A program made the translations under genes and the position numbers. A stretch of DNA of 64,000 bases. Source: Bacteroidaceae bacterium. GTDB lineage: Bacteria > Bacteroidota > Bacteroidia > Bacteroidales > Bacteroidaceae. Within the stretch, counting starts at the first letter, position 1; the number at the start of each line of letters is the position of its first letter. The stretch is taken from contig JAFXVN010000030.1 in the NCBI GenBank assembly GCA_017524545.1, forward strand, positions 1-64,000, read 5' to 3'. The notes below the pieces were generated by a model. That model was not told the DNA's origin, searched no databases, and worked only from the letters and a program-made list of their open reading frames with translations. Positions 35,075 through 43,522 of this stretch are shown piece after piece.

Positions 35075-36472
35075 ATGACAAAACGATTCCTTTCCACGCT
35101 GAGCATCCTGCTGGTTGCTCTCGTCTGCTTTGCCGAGGGCAAGGCAAAGTATGTGTTCTATTTCATAGGCGACGGTATGGGTGTGAACCAAGTCAATGCC
35201 GCCGAGACCTATCTCGGCGCACTGGAAGGCCGCATCGGCATCAAGGAGCTGTGTTTCCCCAGCTTCCCCTACTTCGGCCTCATCAACACACAGAGCGCCA
35301 CAAACGGCGTGACCGACTCTGCTGCCGGTGGTACGGCTCTGGCCAGTGGCAACAAGACGAAGAACGGTGCGCTGGGCGTGCTGAAAGACCTGACCACCCC
35401 CGTCACCTGCATCGCCCATTGGGCAAAGGACGCAGGAGCCGCAGTGGGTGTCTCCACGAGCGTAAGCATCGACCACGCCACACCTGCAGCTTTCTATTCC
35501 CATGTGCCTAAGCGCGGCATGACCTACGAAATCGGGGCGCAGCTTCCCGGCTCTGGCTTCGACTTCTTCGGTGCCAGCGACTTCGTGAAGCCCGAGAACC
35601 CCGACGGCGGTCCCGACCTCTATGCACAGTCACAGGCTGGCGGCTACACCATCGCACGCGGCTACAAGGACTATCTGAAGAAGGCAAAGAAGGCCGACAA
35701 GATGATTCTCTTCCAGACAGAGGAAGCCAGCAAGGTGGAACGCAACTCCATCCCCTATGCTCTGGACCGCACGAAGGATGACCTCACCCTGGAGGACATC
35801 ACACGCGCCGGCATCAACTTCCTCATGAAGAAGCAGGGACTCCGCGACGGCTTCTTCTTCATGATCGAGGGCGGCAAAATCGATTGGGCCTGCCACGCCA
35901 ACGACCCGGCTTTCATCGCCGAACTCATTGATATGGACAACGCCGTGAAGGTGGCCTACGAGTTCTACCAGCAGCACCCCGACGAGACACTCATCGTCAT
36001 CACTGCCGACCACGAAACGGGCGGCCTTGTGCTCGGCCGTGGCCCGTACGAGCTGAACCTCAAGGCCGTATCCTACCAGCGCATGAGCATGGTGAAGCTG
36101 GAGCGCGAACTCAAAGCCAAGAAGGAAAAGATGGGCGACAGCTTCACTTGGGAAGAAGGCAAGAAGTTCCTCACCGAGAACTTTGGCTTCTGGGACGGCG
36201 TGAAAGTTGACGATGACCAGGCAAAGCGACTCGAACGCTCCTTCAATGAGTTTATCGAAAAGAACGACCCCGGTCGTCTGTCAGGCACAGTGAAGCGCGT
36301 CATCTCGGAATGCGCCCTGATTGGCTGGCAGAGCGGCGGCCACAGCAACGGCTACGTTCCCGCCTTCGCCATCGGTGTCGGTGCAGAACAGTTCCACGGC
36401 CGCTTCGACAACACCGAAATCTGCAAGAAGATGGCAAAGGCCGCAGGCTGGAAGACACCGTTTGAGGAATAA
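35075..36472 (+). CDS. Alkaline phosphatase (PhoA family), exported
   Basis: 465 residues with a signal peptide (1-20). Family motifs are complete: metal-ligand Asp33 in FIGDGMG, nucleophile Ser82 in VTDSAAGGTALASG, ITADHETGG near 308-316, and a final SGGHSNGYVPAF with the last metal His. It removes phosphate from phosphomonoesters outside the cytoplasm. It follows the DUF3472 gene by 21 bp. No sorting signal is seen, so it should stay in the periplasm. Family length is normal. Confidence 0.9.
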   Translation: MTKRFLSTLSILLVALVCFAEGKAKYVFYFIGDGMGVNQVNAAETYLGALEGRIGIKELCFPSFPYFGLINTQSATNGVTDSAAGGTALASGNKTKNGALGVLKDLTTPVTCIAHWAKDAGAAVGVSTSVSIDHATPAAFYSHVPKRGMTYEIGAQLPGSGFDFFGASDFVKPENPDGGPDLYAQSQAGGYTIARGYKDYLKKAKKADKMILFQTEEASKVERNSIPYALDRTKDDLTLEDITRAGINFLMKKQGLRDGFFFMIEGGKIDWACHANDPAFIAELIDMDNAVKVAYEFYQQHPDETLIVITADHETGGLVLGRGPYELNLKAVSYQRMSMVKLERELKAKKEKMGDSFTWEEGKKFLTENFGFWDGVKVDDDQAKRLERSFNEFIEKNDPGRLSGTVKRVISECALIGWQSGGHSNGYVPAFAIGVGAEQFHGRFDNTEICKKMAKAAGWKTPFEE

Positions 36473-36486
36473 TTGAAGTAATAAAA

Positions 36487-36667
36487 GGAAGTTAATTCGC
36501 TTCGCTCATGGAAGTTAAGCCTGCAAAGCAGGCTGGAAGTTAAGCACTATGTGCTGGACGATAGCCTTGGATGTTTGGAGCTTCATTACTATTGTCCATT
36601 TTAACTTCCACGAGCGAAGCGAGTTAACTTCCATTTTAACTTCCTCTTTAACTTCCATTTTAACTTC
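36487..36667. repeat. GGAAGTTAA hairpin element, copy 2
   Basis: GGAAGTTAA units at 36487, 36510 and 36535 carry hairpins AGCCTGC-AAA-GCAGGCT (36518-36534) and AGCAC-TAT-GTGCT (36543-36555). Then come the conserved GGACGATAGC word and inverted TTAACTTCC units (36601, 36624 and further on, 12-bp spaced). Compared with copy 1 the stems pair while loops differ. It fills the space between the phosphatase and GH43 genes. Confidence 0.9.
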
Positions 36668-36694
36668 AGAAACTTCAGTATTTAAGGTAAAAAG

Positions 36695-39397
36695 ATGAAA
36701 CGATATTTCTTTATTTTCTGTGCTTTCTGTGCTTTCTGTGTGACGATGAAGGCCGAGGGCGGCAAGAGCCAAGTGCCGTTGGCCGACCCTTACATCCTGC
36801 TCGACAATGGCACTTATTACGCCTACGGCACCAACGATGCCAACGGCATCCGCTGCTACACGAGCGACGACCTGCGCCTTTGGAAGTACGAGGGGCTGGC
36901 TCTCAACAAGACCAACACCACCGAGACACAGTGGTTCTGGGCACCAGAGGTCTATCACATCAATGGCAAGTACATCATGTACTACTCTGCCAACGAGCAC
37001 CTCTTCGCCGCCACCGCCACCTCGCCGAAGGGTCCCTTCGTGCAGGTCGGTTCCTACCAGATGGAGAGTCTCATTGGCGACGAGAAATGCATCGACTCGC
37101 ATGTCTTCATCGACGAGGACAGCGCTGCCTACATCTTCTTCGTCCGCTTCAACGACGGCAACTGCATCTGGCAGGCAAAGCTCAGCGACGACTTCATCAC
37201 ACCCGTGGCAGGCACGCTGCGCAAGTGCTTCGCCGCATCCCAGTCGTGGGAGCTGAAGATGGGCAGGGTCAACGAAGGGCCGAACGTCATCAAGTCGGGC
37301 AAACGCTACTACCTCACCTACTCGGGCAACGACTACCGCAGTCAGGACTATGCCGTGGGCTATGCCTATACATCGAACATCAACACCGGCACATGGACGA
37401 AATACACCAGCAACCCCATCCTGCGCCGCTGGGACGACCTCGTAGGCACCGGGCACCACTCGCTCTTCTACGACAAGGAGGGACTGCTGCGCATCGTCTT
37501 CCACGCCCACAACAGCACGGAATCGGTGCAGACGCGACTGATGTACATAGGCACCATGCAGTTCCGGGGCAGCAACCTCCAGATGCTGAACGACCCCATC
37601 ATCCGCCCCACACTCTCCACTTCCGCGCCCTACAACCCCGAGCTTATCACTTCGACCTGGGGTTTTGAGCACGGCGGAGCGGTCACCGTAGATCTGAACA
37701 ACGACGGAAACCAGGACATCGTGGCCGGTGGGTTTTCCTACGTTCAGGACTCCGCCACAGGCGAGACAACAACCAATCGCATCTCCTACCTCGCAACCTT
37801 TACACCCACTACACACAAATGGACGAAGGTCTCCACCGCCCCACCCTTCCAGGTGGCAGACTCCCCCTCGTTCGTTCCCTGCGACATCAACAACGACGGC
37901 AACATGGACATCATCGCCTTCGACCAGACTGGCACCGATGACGCAGAGGACAGCCGCGAAGGCATCTTCCTGGGCAAAGGCAACGGCACCTTCGAGGAAG
38001 CCGAGGTTCAATTCATAATTCACAATTCACAATTCACAATTGAAGATGCCAAGGGGGCATGCAATGCCGAGGTCATCGACATTGACAACGACGGGCGGCT
38101 CGACATCATCCTCGTTGGTCATCAGGATGAAACAAGCTACAATGTCATCCTCCACAACCAAACCTCCGACAGCGGTGGTGCTCTATGCTTCTCCATAGAG
38201 CCTTACGAGCAGGACTTCCTGCTCCGCGAGGCCATCATCAAGTCTGCCGACCTCAACAACGACGGTCTGCAGGACTTCGCCATCTCTGCCCTCGTGGATG
38301 GACGCGAGGACCAGCTGCGCTTCACCGACGTTTATCTCAACGACCCCGAACAGCCCGGCCACTTCATCCGTCTTGGACTCGGAGAGAGGGGGGCTGACCT
38401 GAAACGCAAGTCGAACGGTGCCCTGCAAATCGCCGACTTCAACGACGACGGCTGGCTCGACATCATGCTCGCCGGACTGGGCGAACAATCCTCGGGCGAG
38501 ACAAGCGCACGACAGCGCATCTACATCAACCAGAAGACGGCAGTGCCATCCTTCAGTGCCATCAGCAGCGACTTCCAGTCGGACACCTACACGCTCTCTT
38601 CCTCTGCAAGCAACTCTGCAGGAGTCATCGACTGGAACGGCGACGGCTGCTACGACATCCTGATTGGCGGCACGAAGTCGAACGTCTATGGTGGAATGCT
38701 CTACATCAACGACGGCAAAGGCCGCCTCAAGCGCAACACCGCCATTCCGGGAGCATTAGGAGCCTGCACCATCTTCCCCGACTACAACGGCGACGGACGC
38801 AAGGACTTCCTGCTCATCGGACTTTCCAAGGACAAGAACTACCTGACCACGGAGCAATTCGGCGACAATGCCATCCTCTGCTACAACCTTCTGACCAGTC
38901 AGACAAGTCCGACCAGTCCGACCAGTCCGACAGTCACCAAGCAGGATGGCTGTGTCATACTCTCATGGCAGGCACCCGACACGGCACATCCGGGCTTCAC
39001 CTACGAAATCTATATCAAGGACGAAGCGGGCAACCTCATGAACAGCACGCCGGCCATCATCGGCGGCACGAAGGACGGCCTCCGCAAAGCGAACCTTCCG
39101 GGGCGCGTCGGCTGCCGCACGGAATGGGCTTTCCGCCCCACTAAGCCCGGCACATACACATGGGGTGTGCAGACCGTCGATGCTGCCTACGTCGGCTCCA
39201 CCTTCACCGAGGGGCCGCAGTTCACCGTTACAGAAGAGGACATTGAGGATGGCATCGCTCTTCCTCAAAATTCAAAGTTCAAAATTCAAACTGATGGGAC
39301 AGTCACCTACAACCTCGCAGGGCAAATGGTAAATGGTAAATGGCTAAATGGTAAATATGGAATCGTCATCACCCACGGCAGGAAAGTCCTGAAATAA
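36695..39397 (+). CDS. GH43 glycosidase with FG-GAP repeats and sorting signal
   Basis: 900 residues. The signal peptide (1-20, FFIFCAFCAFCV) is built from a 9-bp array. GH43 five-blade domain at about 26-315, with catalytic base Asp31 (LADPYIL), a pKa-modulating Asp near 136 (CIDSHVF) and acid Glu near 192 (NEGPNVI); such enzymes split arabinosides or xylosides. From about 330 to 740 there are at least seven FG-GAP/VCBS-type calcium blades (DLNNDGNQDIV, DINNDGNMDII, DIDNDGRLDII, DLNNDGLQDFA, DFNDDGWLDIM, DWNGDGCYDIL, DYNGDGRKDFL). A fibronectin-like domain (760-845) and a sorting signal follow. Four micro-arrays lie in frame. The exact sugar linkage is not decidable here. Confidence 0.88.
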   Translation: MKRYFFIFCAFCAFCVTMKAEGGKSQVPLADPYILLDNGTYYAYGTNDANGIRCYTSDDLRLWKYEGLALNKTNTTETQWFWAPEVYHINGKYIMYYSANEHLFAATATSPKGPFVQVGSYQMESLIGDEKCIDSHVFIDEDSAAYIFFVRFNDGNCIWQAKLSDDFITPVAGTLRKCFAASQSWELKMGRVNEGPNVIKSGKRYYLTYSGNDYRSQDYAVGYAYTSNINTGTWTKYTSNPILRRWDDLVGTGHHSLFYDKEGLLRIVFHAHNSTESVQTRLMYIGTMQFRGSNLQMLNDPIIRPTLSTSAPYNPELITSTWGFEHGGAVTVDLNNDGNQDIVAGGFSYVQDSATGETTTNRISYLATFTPTTHKWTKVSTAPPFQVADSPSFVPCDINNDGNMDIIAFDQTGTDDAEDSREGIFLGKGNGTFEEAEVQFIIHNSQFTIEDAKGACNAEVIDIDNDGRLDIILVGHQDETSYNVILHNQTSDSGGALCFSIEPYEQDFLLREAIIKSADLNNDGLQDFAISALVDGREDQLRFTDVYLNDPEQPGHFIRLGLGERGADLKRKSNGALQIADFNDDGWLDIMLAGLGEQSSGETSARQRIYINQKTAVPSFSAISSDFQSDTYTLSSSASNSAGVIDWNGDGCYDILIGGTKSNVYGGMLYINDGKGRLKRNTAIPGALGACTIFPDYNGDGRKDFLLIGLSKDKNYLTTEQFGDNAILCYNLLTSQTSPTSPTSPTVTKQDGCVILSWQAPDTAHPGFTYEIYIKDEAGNLMNSTPAIIGGTKDGLRKANLPGRVGCRTEWAFRPTKPGTYTWGVQTVDAAYVGSTFTEGPQFTVTEEDIEDGIALPQNSKFKIQTDGTVTYNLAGQMVNGKWLNGKYGIVITHGRKVLK
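36709..36740. repeat. Period-9 micro-array (CTGTGCTTT) in signal peptide
   Basis: CTTTATTTT, CTGTGCTTT, CTGTGCTTT, CTGTGTG: encodes the hydrophobic core FFIFCAFCAFCV. Confidence 0.9.
38012..38046. repeat. Period-7 micro-array (TTCACAA) in coding sequence
   Basis: TTCATAA, then three TTCACAA, then TTGAAGA: encodes IIHNSQFTIED between two FG-GAP blades of the GH43 protein. Confidence 0.9.
38897..38932. repeat. Period-9 micro-array (AGTCCGACC) in coding sequence
   Basis: AGTCAGACA, AGTCCGACC, AGTCCGACC, AGTCCGACA: encodes SQTSPTSPTSPT, the linker before the fibronectin-like domain. Confidence 0.9.
39264..39291. repeat. Period-7 micro-array (TTCAAAA) in coding sequence
   Basis: CTCAAAA, TTCAAAG, TTCAAAA, TTCAAAC: encodes PQNSKFKIQT just before the sorting signal; almost the peptide given by the array at 6648. 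Confidence 0.9.
39324..39360. repeat. Period-7 micro-array (AAATGGT) in coding sequence
   Basis: AAATGGT, AAATGGT, AAATGGC, then AAATGGT and a partial unit: encodes QMVNGKWLNGK inside the sorting signal of the GH43 protein. Confidence 0.9.
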
Positions 39398-39413
39398 CAT
39401 TCATGACAAAACC

Positions 39414-39615
39414 CCACAGAGCGTACCATAAAACTTCACATAGCGTACCATAAAACTTCACATAGCGTACCACAAAACTTCACATAGCGTGTTATAAAAC
39501 TATTTTCAAGCTTTGAAAATCTATTTTCAAGGCTTGATAATATATTTCCAAGGCTTGAAAATATATTTTCACGCCTTGGAAATAATTATGTAACGAGCCT
39601 AAAAGACTTTTATGC
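39414..39615. repeat. 22-bp/21-bp composite array, copy 2
   Basis: Units CACAGAGCGTACCATAAAAC.. at 39414, 39436, 39458 and 39480 (22-bp step; three of four nearly identical), then 21-bp palindromic units at 39503-39523, 39524-39544, 39545-39565, 39566-39586, then the conserved tail with GTAACGAGC. It fills most of the 334-bp gap between convergent genes; the half AATCCGT repeat follows. Confidence 0.92.
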
Positions 39616-39690
39616 CGTGTTATGGGAAGCTTTATATCGTGTTTCCCGAGGGTTTGTTCCCTGTTGGAAAGCGTTTTACTTTGATTTGTG

Positions 39691-39726
39691 TTAAATCCGT
39701 AAAATCGGTGCAATCCGTTGTTTTAT
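39691..39726. repeat. AATCCGT repeat, right arm only
   Basis: Matches the right arm of the inverted repeat at 2452-2483 and beyond (AAATCCGTA, AAATCGGTG, CAATCCGTTGTTTTAT). Confidence 0.75.
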
Positions 39727-39731
39727 GTGCT

Positions 39732-41999
39732 TCAAAATGAGGTTGTCTGTGCTGCCGAGGGCGGTGCAGCCTTCTCGTCAGCACCCCATTCCTTGTTAGG
39801 CCGGCTGCCCATTTCGAGGACAAGCGTCGCGCCGTTCTTTATGTCCTCGTGGCTGAACCAAGGCTTGTCCCACGGCTTGCCGTTGAGTGTGGCACGCTGG
39901 ATGTATTTGTTCTCGCGGCTGCATCCCTTGGCAACGATGTGCAGTTCCTTTCCGCTGGGCAGTTTGACGCGAATGTCCGGGAACAGGGGCGAGCCGATGT
40001 TGTAGATGGGGAAGCCGGGCGTGACGGGGTAGAAGCCAAGCGAAGAGAAGACCACGAAGGAGGTCATGCCGCCGCCGTCCTCGTCGCCGGGAACGCCCAT
40101 CACATCGTTGCGGAACCAAGCATCGAGGCACTGGCGGATGCGTTTCTGCGTCCGCCAGGGCGCGCCAGCATAGTTATATATATAAGGTATATGCAGCGAC
40201 GGCTCGTTGGCCATCGTGAACTGTCCCATGTTGCCCGTCTGGTCGGGGAACTCTCCGAAGAACTGCCACTTGGCTTTCCCAAGAGGCTCGGCAAAGGTGC
40301 GGTCCAGCTCGCGCACCATCGCCTCTCTGCCTCCCATCAGCTGGGCAAGGTCGGCCAGGTTGTGCTGCACGTCCCAGCGGTACGTCCATCCGTTGTTCTC
40401 GCCGTAGGCCGCACGCGCTCCGATGCCGCCGCTGAAGCGGTAGTCGAAGTCCGTCAGGAAGTTGCCCGCCTCGTCCTTGGGATGGAAGAAGCGCGTCTCG
40501 GCGTTCCACACGTTGCGGTAGTTATAGCTGAGCTTTAGATACTTGGCAGCGTCGTCCTTCCTGCCCATGAACTCGGCGATGCGCGAGAGGCACCACTCGT
40601 CGTAGCTGGTGCCGAGGGTGACGGCGATGGGCTGCCGTTGCTCGAAGCTGTTCACATAGGGTTCCGTCTCTTTCTCGCCATTGGCGAGGGCGGGGAAGTA
40701 GCCGTGCTCCTTATAGAACTGGTCGAGGCGGCAGGCAGGCTCGCCGCACCAGGGCACAAGCGTCTTCTCCTCGATGCCTCGGCGGCAATACTCGAAGCCG
40801 CGCTCCGCATCCACATTGAGACCCTTCCACAGCGCATCCGCCACCATAGCCACGCCGTGGTTGCTGTTCATGCGCCGCGTGTCGCCCGTCATCTCCGGGA
40901 AGGTAGGCATCCACTTCGTGCCCATCTGCTCTGCCATGCGCAGGTAGCTCTCGATGATGTTCTCCTCCTTTGCGGGCTGGATGAGGGCACGCAGGGGATG
41001 GGCGGCACGGTAGGTGTCCCAAATCCAGTCGTCGGTATAGAAGGGCTTGCCGCCGTCGTCGTGCACCTTGCCGTCGAAAGCGGAGAAGTAGCGTCCGTCC
41101 TCGCTCAGGCAGACGGGACGCTCGAAGGTGCGGTAGTAGGAGGTGTAGAGCACCGTCTTCTGGTCGTCCGAGCCGCCCTGGACCTGAATGTTGCCCAGCG
41201 TCTCGTTCCATTCCTTGCGACCCTCCCTTATGACCTTCGCCATGTCGAAGCCCTCGCCTTGCTCGCGGCTGAGGTTCTTCGCGGCCTGCTCCTGGCTGAT
41301 GAGGGAGATGCCGTAGCGGAAGCGTATCGTCTTCGTGCCGGCAGGGAAGCGAAGTGCAGCACAGGCGCGAGGCCCTTCGCCATCCGTCTGCTGCGAAATC
41401 CTGCCGTCCTGCAGGAGTCCTGCTTTCTCCGGCTCAATGTCGAACTCACCCGAGAAGTATATCATCATGTTCCGGCTCAACCGCTGACTGGCAGAGGCTT
41501 TGCGACCCTCGGCACACATCCTGCCGTTCTCGGTGAAGAGCGTGACGGTGGCGGGCTTGGAGGGGTCGAGAAGCGTCAGCTCGTAGATGGCGCTCTGGTG
41601 CGAGACAGCCAAGTGCACATCGATGGAGTTGTCGGCAATCTGCACCTGGTAGTCGTAGGGCGTGACCCTCTCGTGGTCCCAAGCCGTCGGGACAATGTCG
41701 CGCAGCTCGCTGCCCTGCGTGATGCTCAGGCGGAAGGCGCTGCGTTCGCGGTGGTTGGTCACGGCCATAGGCAGTCCGTCGAGGTATTCGGTCACATAGT
41801 CGCTGCGCGTCGGGTAGATGCGCATCAGGCTGTTGGGCAGCTGGATGGTCGGGAAGCAAGGCACCAGCAGATGGCTGATGCTGCCGATGTAGGGGTTCAC
41901 ATAATCCACAGGCTCCTTCGTGCTGCCTCCGGCACAACCTGCAAAGTAAAAAAGAGAAAGGGTGAAAAAGTGAAAGAGGAATAAGCGTTTTAACTTCAT
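39732..41999 (-). CDS. GH92 family alpha-mannosidase, lipoprotein
   Basis: 755 residues from the Met at 41999 (MKLKRLFLFHFFTLSLFYFA then GCAGG, a lipobox). GH92 motifs: VDYVNPYIGSISHLLVPCFP, DDWIWDTYRAAHPLRAL, NHGVAMVADALWKGL, MGVPGDEDGGGMTSFVVFSSLGFYPV and NIGSPLFPDI. GH92 enzymes are calcium-dependent exo-alpha-mannosidases acting on N-glycans and yeast mannan. The frame is open up to 42131, but the -7 box at 42030 lies within that extension. An 8-bp array (41949-41980) encodes the signal-peptide core. Divergent from the double F5/8 protein; a shared regulatory region is likely. Confidence 0.92.
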   Translation of the reverse strand: MKLKRLFLFHFFTLSLFYFAGCAGGSTKEPVDYVNPYIGSISHLLVPCFPTIQLPNSLMRIYPTRSDYVTEYLDGLPMAVTNHRERSAFRLSITQGSELRDIVPTAWDHERVTPYDYQVQIADNSIDVHLAVSHQSAIYELTLLDPSKPATVTLFTENGRMCAEGRKASASQRLSRNMMIYFSGEFDIEPEKAGLLQDGRISQQTDGEGPRACAALRFPAGTKTIRFRYGISLISQEQAAKNLSREQGEGFDMAKVIREGRKEWNETLGNIQVQGGSDDQKTVLYTSYYRTFERPVCLSEDGRYFSAFDGKVHDDGGKPFYTDDWIWDTYRAAHPLRALIQPAKEENIIESYLRMAEQMGTKWMPTFPEMTGDTRRMNSNHGVAMVADALWKGLNVDAERGFEYCRRGIEEKTLVPWCGEPACRLDQFYKEHGYFPALANGEKETEPYVNSFEQRQPIAVTLGTSYDEWCLSRIAEFMGRKDDAAKYLKLSYNYRNVWNAETRFFHPKDEAGNFLTDFDYRFSGGIGARAAYGENNGWTYRWDVQHNLADLAQLMGGREAMVRELDRTFAEPLGKAKWQFFGEFPDQTGNMGQFTMANEPSLHIPYIYNYAGAPWRTQKRIRQCLDAWFRNDVMGVPGDEDGGGMTSFVVFSSLGFYPVTPGFPIYNIGSPLFPDIRVKLPSGKELHIVAKGCSRENKYIQRATLNGKPWDKPWFSHEDIKNGATLVLEMGSRPNKEWGADEKAAPPSAAQTTSF
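41949..41980. repeat. Period-8 micro-array in the GH92 signal peptide
   Basis: AAAAAGAG, AAAGGGTG, AAAAAGTG, AAAGAGGA on the plus strand; the reverse complement encodes the hydrophobic core LFHFFTLSLFYF. Confidence 0.85.
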
Positions 42000-42029
42000 A
42001 GCACAGACATCTTTATTGGTTAGTTTTTG

Positions 42030-42037
42030 CAAAGATA
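42030..42037 (-). promoter_or_regulatory. -7 box of the GH92 gene
   Basis: TATCTTTG on the minus strand, 31 bases before the start at 41999. Confidence 0.6.
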
Positions 42038-42049
42038 CAAAGAAAATAA

Positions 42050-42077
42050 GAATTAAGAAATGAGAATTAAGAATTAT
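42050..42077. repeat. Period-7 micro-array (GAATTAA) between divergent promoters
   Basis: GAATTAA, GAAATGA, GAATTAA, GAATTAT, lying between the -7 boxes of the GH92 gene and the double F5/8 gene, where the -33 elements should be. Confidence 0.85.
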
Positions 42078-42081
42078 TTCG

Positions 42082-42089
42082 TACCTTTG
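42082..42089 (+). promoter_or_regulatory. -7 box of the double F5/8 gene
   Basis: TACCTTTG, 27 bases before the ATG at 42116. Confidence 0.65.
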
Positions 42090-42115
42090 CATAGAAAAAA
42101 ACAAAAAATCAAGAT

Positions 42116-43057
42116 ATGAAACACCATTCATCCAACCACTTGCAGCTTTTCGTTCTTTTTTACCTTTTCACCTTTTTACCTTTTCACCTTATATTTGCTC
42201 AGGATGCCATCAAGACAACCCTGACAAACGGGCCGGGACGCGGACAGGAGGGAGCAGCTATGGTCTGCGACGGACAGCTCTCCACGAAATGGTGCATCGA
42301 CAGCCCACAGCAGATGCCCTACACCATTGTCCTCGATGCCGGACAAGCCACGACGGTCTGCGAGTACGGACTCGTCACGGGCGACGACACAAGAGCCTAC
42401 CCCGAACGCAACCCCATGACCTGGAGGCTGAGCGGCTCAAACGACATGCAGGACTGGACTATGCTCGATGACCAGAAGAACAACCGCCAGATGCCCGACG
42501 AAGACCTGCAGGAGTACCGCTTCAAGCCCGCCCACAAAGGCCAGTACCGCTACTTCCGCTTCGAGTTCTTCCGCATGAGGAGCGGCACACGCATCCAGCT
42601 CAGTGAAATCAACCTCTACAACACCGTTCAGACTCCCGTCAAGGCCACCTTCGTCAGTGGCAGCGGCAGCAACAACAAGGAGGGCGCAGCTATGGTGACC
42701 GACGGACGGCTCTTCACAAAATGGTGCATCGACGCCCCCGGACAGATGCCCTACACCGTCGTCCTCGATGCCGGACAGCCCACACCCATCACCGAGTACC
42801 GCCTCTTCACGGCCGACGACACACACACCTACCCCGACCGCAACCCGGTGACATGGCGCATGAGCGGCTCGAACGACAAGCAGAACTGGACCGCCCTCGA
42901 CGAACAGAAGAACAACCACCTCCTGCGCGACGAGAACGAGCAGGAGTACCGCTTCAAACCCGCCGCCAAAGGCTCCTTCCGCTACTACCGCTTCGAGTTC
43001 ATCCGCATGACGGCCGGCACCCGCCTCCAGCTCAGCGAAATCAAACTCTACAAATAG
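42116..43057 (+). CDS. Secreted protein with two F5/8 type C (discoidin) domains
   Basis: 313 residues: a signal peptide (1-30) whose core is an 8-bp array, then two tandem F5/8-like domains (about 33-170 and 173-313). These are clear duplicates of each other (KWCIDSPQQMPYTIVLDAGQ and KWCIDAPGQMPYTVVLDAGQ; LSGSNDMQDWTML and MSGSNDKQNWTAL). F5/8 domains bind glycans. There is no catalytic domain and no sorting signal, so it is probably periplasmic or released. It is divergent from the GH92 gene and may hold its substrate. Confidence 0.82.
   Translation: MKHHSSNHLQLFVLFYLFTFLPFHLIFAQDAIKTTLTNGPGRGQEGAAMVCDGQLSTKWCIDSPQQMPYTIVLDAGQATTVCEYGLVTGDDTRAYPERNPMTWRLSGSNDMQDWTMLDDQKNNRQMPDEDLQEYRFKPAHKGQYRYFRFEFFRMRSGTRIQLSEINLYNTVQTPVKATFVSGSGSNNKEGAAMVTDGRLFTKWCIDAPGQMPYTVVLDAGQPTPITEYRLFTADDTHTYPDRNPVTWRMSGSNDKQNWTALDEQKNNHLLRDENEQEYRFKPAAKGSFRYYRFEFIRMTAGTRLQLSEIKLYK
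42157..42188. repeat. Period-8 micro-array (TTTTYACC) in signal peptide
   Basis: TTTTTACC, TTTTCACC, TTTTTACC, TTTTCACC: four clean units encoding the hydrophobic core FYLFTFLPFHL. Confidence 0.92.
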
Positions 43058-43074
43058 GCTTTTAGCAGACAACA

Positions 43075-43518
43075 TCAACCCATAAAGTCAATCTCGTCTT
43101 CTGATGGGATTCGAAAAGAGAATGTTGTCTTTGCGTTTTGATTTGTTATTGCATAGTCACCCTTGCAAATAACATCCATTCCTATAACGACATCGTATTC
43201 GTCACTGTCAAACTCCATTGCCATAATGTTCGTGACAATGTCGCCAGTAGGCAGTCCAAGATGAACAAGATAGGTGTTCTTCACATCTACACCCTCATTA
43301 TAGCCAGACACGCCCGACTTGCCTATTGATTCTAAGCCAAGCACCTTGGCCACCCGAACGGAAATAAGCGAAACGGATGCGCCTGTGTCCCAAAGCGACC
43401 GTTGCACTTTAACACGTTTTACAGGTCCACCTTTCACAATATCCGTAGCAGCATAAACGTAGCTTTCTGTCACGATGCATTCTGCCAACTCCTGGTATTT
43501 ACGCGTTACTGCTCCCAT
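43075..43518 (-). CDS. Retropepsin-like aspartic protease-fold protein
   Basis: 147 residues from the ATG at 43518, chosen because it leaves 4 bases after the upstream small gene; an ATG at 43548 would overlap that gene. Catalytic-type motif WDTGASVSLIS near residues 45-55, then a typical aspartyl-protease core (GLPTGDIVTNIMAMEFDSDEYDVVIGMDVI). There is no signal peptide, so it is cytoplasmic. Forms a two-gene cassette with the 57-residue protein upstream. Protease activity is plausible as a dimer; the substrate is unknown. Confidence 0.75.
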   Translation of the reverse strand: MGAVTRKYQELAECIVTESYVYAATDIVKGGPVKRVKVQRSLWDTGASVSLISVRVAKVLGLESIGKSGVSGYNEGVDVKNTYLVHLGLPTGDIVTNIMAMEFDSDEYDVVIGMDVICKGDYAITNQNAKTTFSFRIPSEDEIDFMG

Positions 43519-43522
43519 TCTT

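Noticed and set aside
39414..39502. Regular 22-bp repeats considered as a CRISPR array
   Set aside because: Units are contiguous with no spacers, and no cas genes are nearby.
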